Shown here piece by piece: positions 62,361 through 64,000 of a stretch of 64,000 bases of DNA; within the stretch, counting starts at the first letter, position 1, and each line of letters starts with the position of its first letter. The notes beneath the pieces were generated by a model that did no database searches, was not told the DNA's origin, and worked only from the letters and a program-made list of their open reading frames with translations. The translations under genes were made by a program, and so were the position numbers. Source of the DNA: Mytilisepta virgata (Eukaryota; Mollusca; Bivalvia; Mytilida; Mytilidae); assembly GCA_028015205.1 (NCBI GenBank), contig CM051518.1, forward strand, positions 61,087,978 through 61,151,977. The letters run 5' to 3'.

Positions 62361-64000
62361 TTCAGGTTTGTTTTTGCAACTTTATAGTCATTACAACCTG
62401 AAATTTTTCTAACTAGATCCTTTATAACAATAAAAAGGTTTGAGGTTTCATACATGTTTAAGGTCTGATAATAGAACCCATGTGAATATGCTATCCAAGA
62501 AGTGCCAACGAAGTACGGTGCGATAACGTTTCAAGGGCACATAATACACACGTGTCTACTAAATTACTAAAAACAATTTAAAAAATCGGGATGAGTACAA
62601 TAATGTGGTTATAAAAGACCGTTCTGATCAATTTTACAAATGTACTGTTAAATGCAAAAGTAAATATAGTTGGTTATATATTACGATAAAATGCGTACAT
62701 GATACAAGAATATGATAAATAAAAATATTGGAAAAAGTTACGAACCTAACAACTTCACATTAAACTCACTTTTCTGGATGGTATCATATATAGGCCACCA
62801 TTGACACCGTTGAAACGTTTGTCGTGGTATGTTGCCCTCTTATATGTCTTAATCTTTGTCACCTATTAAATTATCAGATTGTGACGCGTAGTGTGTGTTT
62901 TCTTCAATGTATTTCTCTTAAATTTGTTACTAAGGACGTAATTTCTTTGCAAAAAATATTGTTTTTTCTGATTATGGAGTCGTATGGTAATGTTTGCAAT
63001 GTTGAAGTCCACACCACAACCATTAGATGTTATCAATATATTGGCTTGTTCAGTCTAATGGGTGTCAGTGTGTCATTGACACACATCCAATATCCCGACA
63101 TTTTAATGTACAGCGTGAAATGTGTTGTTTTTATGTTAGAGAATGCATGCGATATGGCTCTTTCTAATATGGTGACAAAAAATTTCCATATGTACACTGG
63201 AAAAAGAAAGTCGAAGCAAAGATTTTATTGCTGTTATTTATCTTAAATTTACTGTGGTGCCTTCAACTCAAAAACATGGGGGGAAATGTCGCATCCAACA
63301 AAGAATTCAAAACGGTCCCTATATTAATATTTTTATAGACGTATTTTAAAATGATAATTTTCTTGGACCGCAAACAAGATAATTCCTATAACATATTGGA
63401 CGCATTGAACATACACTTAAAATCCTATATATGTTCCAAAACCAAATATGAGTTTTCTGAAAATTTCACTTATCTTCCCTTGAAACACACATGTAAACAC
63501 ATACTAAAAAACGCTTTATGGAATAACCATAGCTTTAATTGTGTTGCCTTTAATGATAACAAGACAGCAAACGTTTATATAATTATTCTTGGAATTGCAA
63601 AAATCTAATTTTGCAATATTTACTAGATATAGAAATAACACGTATACGACAGGGATTTGTCTTGAACGGTGAAAAACATAAATTTATACAAAATCCTTGT
63701 TGCTCATTCGTCTTATTTAATATACATTCATCTTTAAAGGAGTAACTGATGAATTTGAACCAAAACTTATTATGAAGCACCGAATAACCCCCAATAAATG
63801 TATAATTTATCTTGTTATGAAATGATAAATGGGTTTTTTATAGAGTTATCCAGGTTAGTTAATGTAATCTTATATTCAGTTAAATATTCAGTGGTGAACT
63901 GGCTATTGTTTGAAAAGAAGTATACTGAACAGATATATCATGTTAAGGAGGGGTATTTGCGAAAAATACCAGTCGAGAGAATGTTAAATTTCACAAGCCG
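62361..64000. other. Non-coding right edge
   Basis: Frames at 62824-63246 and 63351-63608 give 140 and 85 residues, but the proteins are compositionally like translated AT-rich DNA and match nothing I recognise. Confidence 0.35.

Noticed and set aside
62824..63246. A 140-codon frame near the right edge
   Set aside because: No ATG context, domain or composition beyond translated AT-rich DNA. Kept as unassigned, not annotated.

Overview
The window looks like nuclear DNA of a marine mollusc, most likely a bivalve. Host flanks are AT-rich and full of minisatellites and small inverted-repeat elements. Host genes have introns, and one is a Toll-like receptor with two TIR domains, a type known mainly from molluscs and other lophotrochozoans. 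A tRNA-derived SINE with a Meta/MESC-like core and several bivalve-type dispersed repeats agree. The species is an inference.

Layout. 1-16.6 kb is almost gene-free: a foldback element, minisatellites, SINE/MITE copies, and one probable last coding exon (10082-10195, +). 16.7-18.6 kb holds a three-exon opsin (-). 19.8-37.7 kb is a Polinton/Maverick of about 17.95 kb with terminal inverted repeats and an apparent 6-bp target duplication. 39.2-41.6 kb is a 155-bp tandem array ending in a GCTCACCTG-type terminus. 42.0-48.4 kb is a second opsin (-), paralogous to the first with identical intron positions and phases. 52.97-56.50 kb is a single-exon twin-TIR Toll-like receptor (-). The rest is small elements, a Penelope-type GIY-YIG fragment (60.07-60.54 kb) and degenerate arrays.

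The Polinton carries a packed rightward block: CARD-only protein, TATA-binding-protein-like factor, chromodomain integrase, a small helical protein, penton, basic protein, double-jelly-roll capsid, adenain-like protease, membrane protein, packaging ATPase, a paralogue of the small helical protein, and a 54-residue protein. Leftward lie protein-primed DNA polymerase B, a C2H2 zinc-finger gene and a broken PC4-like gene. A seven-exon micro-exon gene (33720-35402, +) has only phase-0 introns, identical donors, two cyclin-docking RxL motifs and CDK-type sites.

The most notable observation is a shared TATAAGAG-like box, mostly 34-51 bp before the start codons of the rightward genes, in an element that encodes its own divergent TBP. 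The leftward and micro-exon genes have ordinary TATATA boxes or none visible. This suggests a self-encoded late-type promoter system, combined with host-directed factors (CARD-only protein, cyclin-docking protein).
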